The notes under the pieces are model-generated. The model was given only the letters and a program-made list of their open reading frames with translations. It ran no database searches and was not told the DNA's origin. A DNA stretch of 12,987 bases, from assembly GCA_017412025.1 (NCBI GenBank), contig JAFQOY010000102.1, forward strand, positions 1 to 12,987, in the 5' to 3' direction. Below, one piece after another: positions 11,543-12,987 of the stretch; within the stretch, counting starts at the first letter, position 1; each line of letters opens with the position of its first letter. This DNA comes from Clostridia bacterium (GTDB taxonomy: Bacteria > Bacillota_A > Clostridia > Christensenellales > Aristaeellaceae). The position numbers and the translations under genes were made by a program.

Positions 11543-12826
11543 ATGGCCATTGTATTTCTGCTTGTGGGCCTGATCGTCTTTGCGGCGATCGGCGTTCCCC
11601 TGGCTTTCGCGATCGGCGCGTCCTGCATCACCTATCTGTCTGCAGCGAAGCCGATGTTCCTGAGCATGATGCCGCAGCGCATCTGGAACGGCGTGTACAG
11701 CGAGCTGATGATTGCGATGCCGCTGTTCATGCTGGCCGGTGAACTGATGAATACCGGCGGTATCACCACCCGAATCATCAACTTCTGTATGGAGCTGCTG
11801 CGCCCGATCCGCGGCGGTCTGGGCGAGGTGAATATCGTCGCGTCCATGATCTTCGGCGGCATTTCCGGTTCCTCCGTTGCGGATACCTCCGCGCTCGGTT
11901 CCATTCTCATCCCCGCGATGGAAAAAGAGGGTTATCCGCCGGACGCCTCTGCCGGCATTACCGTCGCGTCCTCCACGATGGGCATGATCATTCCGCCCTC
12001 TACGCCGATGGTCGTCTACGCGATGATCTCCGGCGCGTCCATCGGCGCGCTGTTCATGGCCGGCGCGGTGCCGGGCATCCTCATCGGCCTGACGCAGCTG
12101 GTGCTGGTGTACATCATCAGCGAACGCAAGGGCTGGCATCCGAAGGAAGGCAATTTCAGCGCCAAGCGTTTCTGGAAGGCGATTTTCTCCGGCATTCCGG
12201 CGCTGCTGATGCCGCTGTTCATCATCGTGTGTGTTTCCTTCGGTATCTGCACGGCCTCTGAGAGCGCCGGCGTCGCCGTGTTCTACAGCCTGATCGTCGG
12301 CTTCTTCCTCTATAAGGAGCTGACCTGGAAGGACGTATGGAATGCGCTGAAGAAGACGCTGATTTCCTCCTCCTCCATCATGATCATCATCGGCTTCTCC
12401 TCCATCTTCACCTGGGTGCTCACCATCCAGAAGGTGCCGGATATGGTCGCCAACTTCTTCATGAGCATGAACATGCCGGGCTGGGGCATTGCGCTCATGT
12501 TTGACGTGCTGATCCTGATCATCGGTACGTTCATCGACGTCAGCCCTGCGATCCTGATGCTGACCCCGATTATGCTGCCGGTCATGCAGAGCTATGGCTT
12601 TACGGCGCTGCAGTTCGGCGCGATGATGATCACCGGCCTTGCCATCGGCCTGGTTACTCCGCCGGTTGGCATGTGTCTGAACGCGTGCAACAAGATCAAC
12701 CGCATGCCGATTATCGACATCTTCAAGGGCGCGCTGCCGTATGTCACCTGTAACGTGCTGGTGCTCATCTCCATCAGCCTGTTCCCGGTGCTGACGACCT
12801 GGCTGCCGGCAATCCTCGGATACTAA
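11543..12826 (+). CDS. dctM: TRAP transporter large membrane subunit, DctM family
   Basis: The 427-aa protein is full length for DctM and highly hydrophobic, with about 11-12 membrane segments including two re-entrant hairpins. Motifs include MPLFMLAGELMNTGGIT (59-75), GGISGSSVADTSALGSILIP (104-123) and ASSTMGMIIPPSTPMVVY (140-157). A second half follows with ESAGVAVFYSLIVGFFLY, DVSPAILMLTPIMLPV and GLVTPPVGMCLNA; the two halves are related by inverted symmetry in this ion-transporter superfamily. It couples solute uptake to a Na+ or H+ gradient with DctQ and DctP. ATG 11543 has AAAGGAG with a 6-nt spacer. It is the last TRAP gene; no catabolic enzyme is visible before the window ends. Confidence 0.95.
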   Translation: MAIVFLLVGLIVFAAIGVPLAFAIGASCITYLSAAKPMFLSMMPQRIWNGVYSELMIAMPLFMLAGELMNTGGITTRIINFCMELLRPIRGGLGEVNIVASMIFGGISGSSVADTSALGSILIPAMEKEGYPPDASAGITVASSTMGMIIPPSTPMVVYAMISGASIGALFMAGAVPGILIGLTQLVLVYIISERKGWHPKEGNFSAKRFWKAIFSGIPALLMPLFIIVCVSFGICTASESAGVAVFYSLIVGFFLYKELTWKDVWNALKKTLISSSSIMIIIGFSSIFTWVLTIQKVPDMVANFFMSMNMPGWGIALMFDVLILIIGTFIDVSPAILMLTPIMLPVMQSYGFTALQFGAMMITGLAIGLVTPPVGMCLNACNKINRMPIIDIFKGALPYVTCNVLVLISISLFPVLTTWLPAILGY

Positions 12827-12838
12827 TTGAACAGAACA

Positions 12839-12873
12839 AAGGCCGTGCCGTTCGGATTGGACTGCACGGCCTT
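12839..12873 (+). terminator. Hairpin after dctM, probable operon terminator
   Basis: Perfect 10-bp stem AAGGCCGTGC (12839-12848) and GCACGGCCTT (12864-12873) with a 15-nt loop, starting 12 bp after the dctM stop. The U tail is nearly absent, so termination is uncertain; it is the first of four abutting hairpins. Confidence 0.45.
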
Positions 12874-12987
12874 CAGACCGTCAACAAAGTATTGTTGACG
12901 GTCTGTCGCTGCAAGTCTGCTAACGCATACTTGCAGCGGATAAAACATCATTTTCTTGTACGCTGCGCGTACGGCCAGAAAATGATA
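12839..12987. repeat. Array of four abutting hairpins, unknown type
   Basis: Four successive inverted repeats fill the end of the window. The arms are 12839-12848/12864-12873 (10 bp), 12874-12887/12892-12905 (14 bp perfect, CAGACCGTCAACAA with a 4-nt loop), and 12907-12916/12929-12938 (CGCTGCAAGT, extendable inward over TGC/GCA). The fourth is 12947-12956/12977-12986 (ATCATTTTCT), enclosing GTACGC/GCGTAC (12958-12963/12967-12972). Gaps between hairpins are 0, 1 and 8 nt. It could be an intergenic repeat family, a MITE, a structured RNA or compound terminators. The last arm reaches the window edge, so the array may continue. Confidence 0.65.

Noticed and set aside
1..12987. CRISPR array, rRNA or toxin-antitoxin pair
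   Set aside because: I saw no regularly spaced repeats, no rRNA-like sequence and no recognisable toxin-antitoxin gene pair.

Overview
The window looks like chromosomal DNA from an anaerobic Gram-positive bacterium of the Clostridia, possibly a Christensenellales-like gut lineage; the rank is a guess. The reasons are strong AGGAGG-type ribosome binding sites, many Rho-independent terminators, consensus TTGACA/TATAAT promoters, a tRNA gene with an encoded CCA, and proteins typical of that group. These are an OmpR-type two-component system, an FCD-type GntR regulator with a TRAP transporter, and secreted FMN-binding-like proteins. Base composition is moderately GC-rich throughout.

Region 1 (1 to about 2490) is the end of an integrative element next to a tRNA-Arg(ACG) gene. 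It holds two leftward small genes: a partial one at the left edge and a 91-aa protein resembling the tail of YqaJ-type phage recombinases. A control region follows (504-946) with an operator-like dyad and a leftward terminator. Then comes a rightward tyrosine recombinase with two credible starts. Four copies of TTTGTGCCA lie between the recombinase stop and the tRNA and look like arm-type integrase sites. The other end of the element is outside the window.

Region 2 (2491-6520) is host backbone. It contains tRNA-Arg with its own promoter and terminator, a divergent Lrp/AsnC-type regulator, a convergent response regulator-histidine kinase operon, and a divergently transcribed secreted protein made of two in-register FMN-binding-like repeats.

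Region 3 (6530-8160) holds a leftward alpha/beta hydrolase and a rightward small secreted protein. The small protein appears related to FMN-binding domains but has AGCT where SGAT is expected. Two secreted, possibly flavinylated proteins within 2.5 kb, one beside a sensor kinase, suggest extracytosolic redox chemistry. No flavin transferase (ApbE) gene is visible.

Region 4 (8177-12987) is a regulator-transporter locus. A leftward two-gene operon encodes a GntR/FCD regulator and an SdpI-like membrane protein with ATGA-overlapping genes. It diverges from a rightward tripartite TRAP operon: binding protein, small membrane subunit, large membrane subunit. The divergent region carries a perfect 20-bp dyad centred on TTGTATACAA and a second ATGTATACAA at the TRAP promoter, as expected for FCD-type GntR repression. 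A strong hairpin separates the binding-protein gene from the membrane subunits. After the last TRAP gene the window ends in four abutting hairpins, the least explained structure here and the best candidate for an undescribed repeat or structured RNA.
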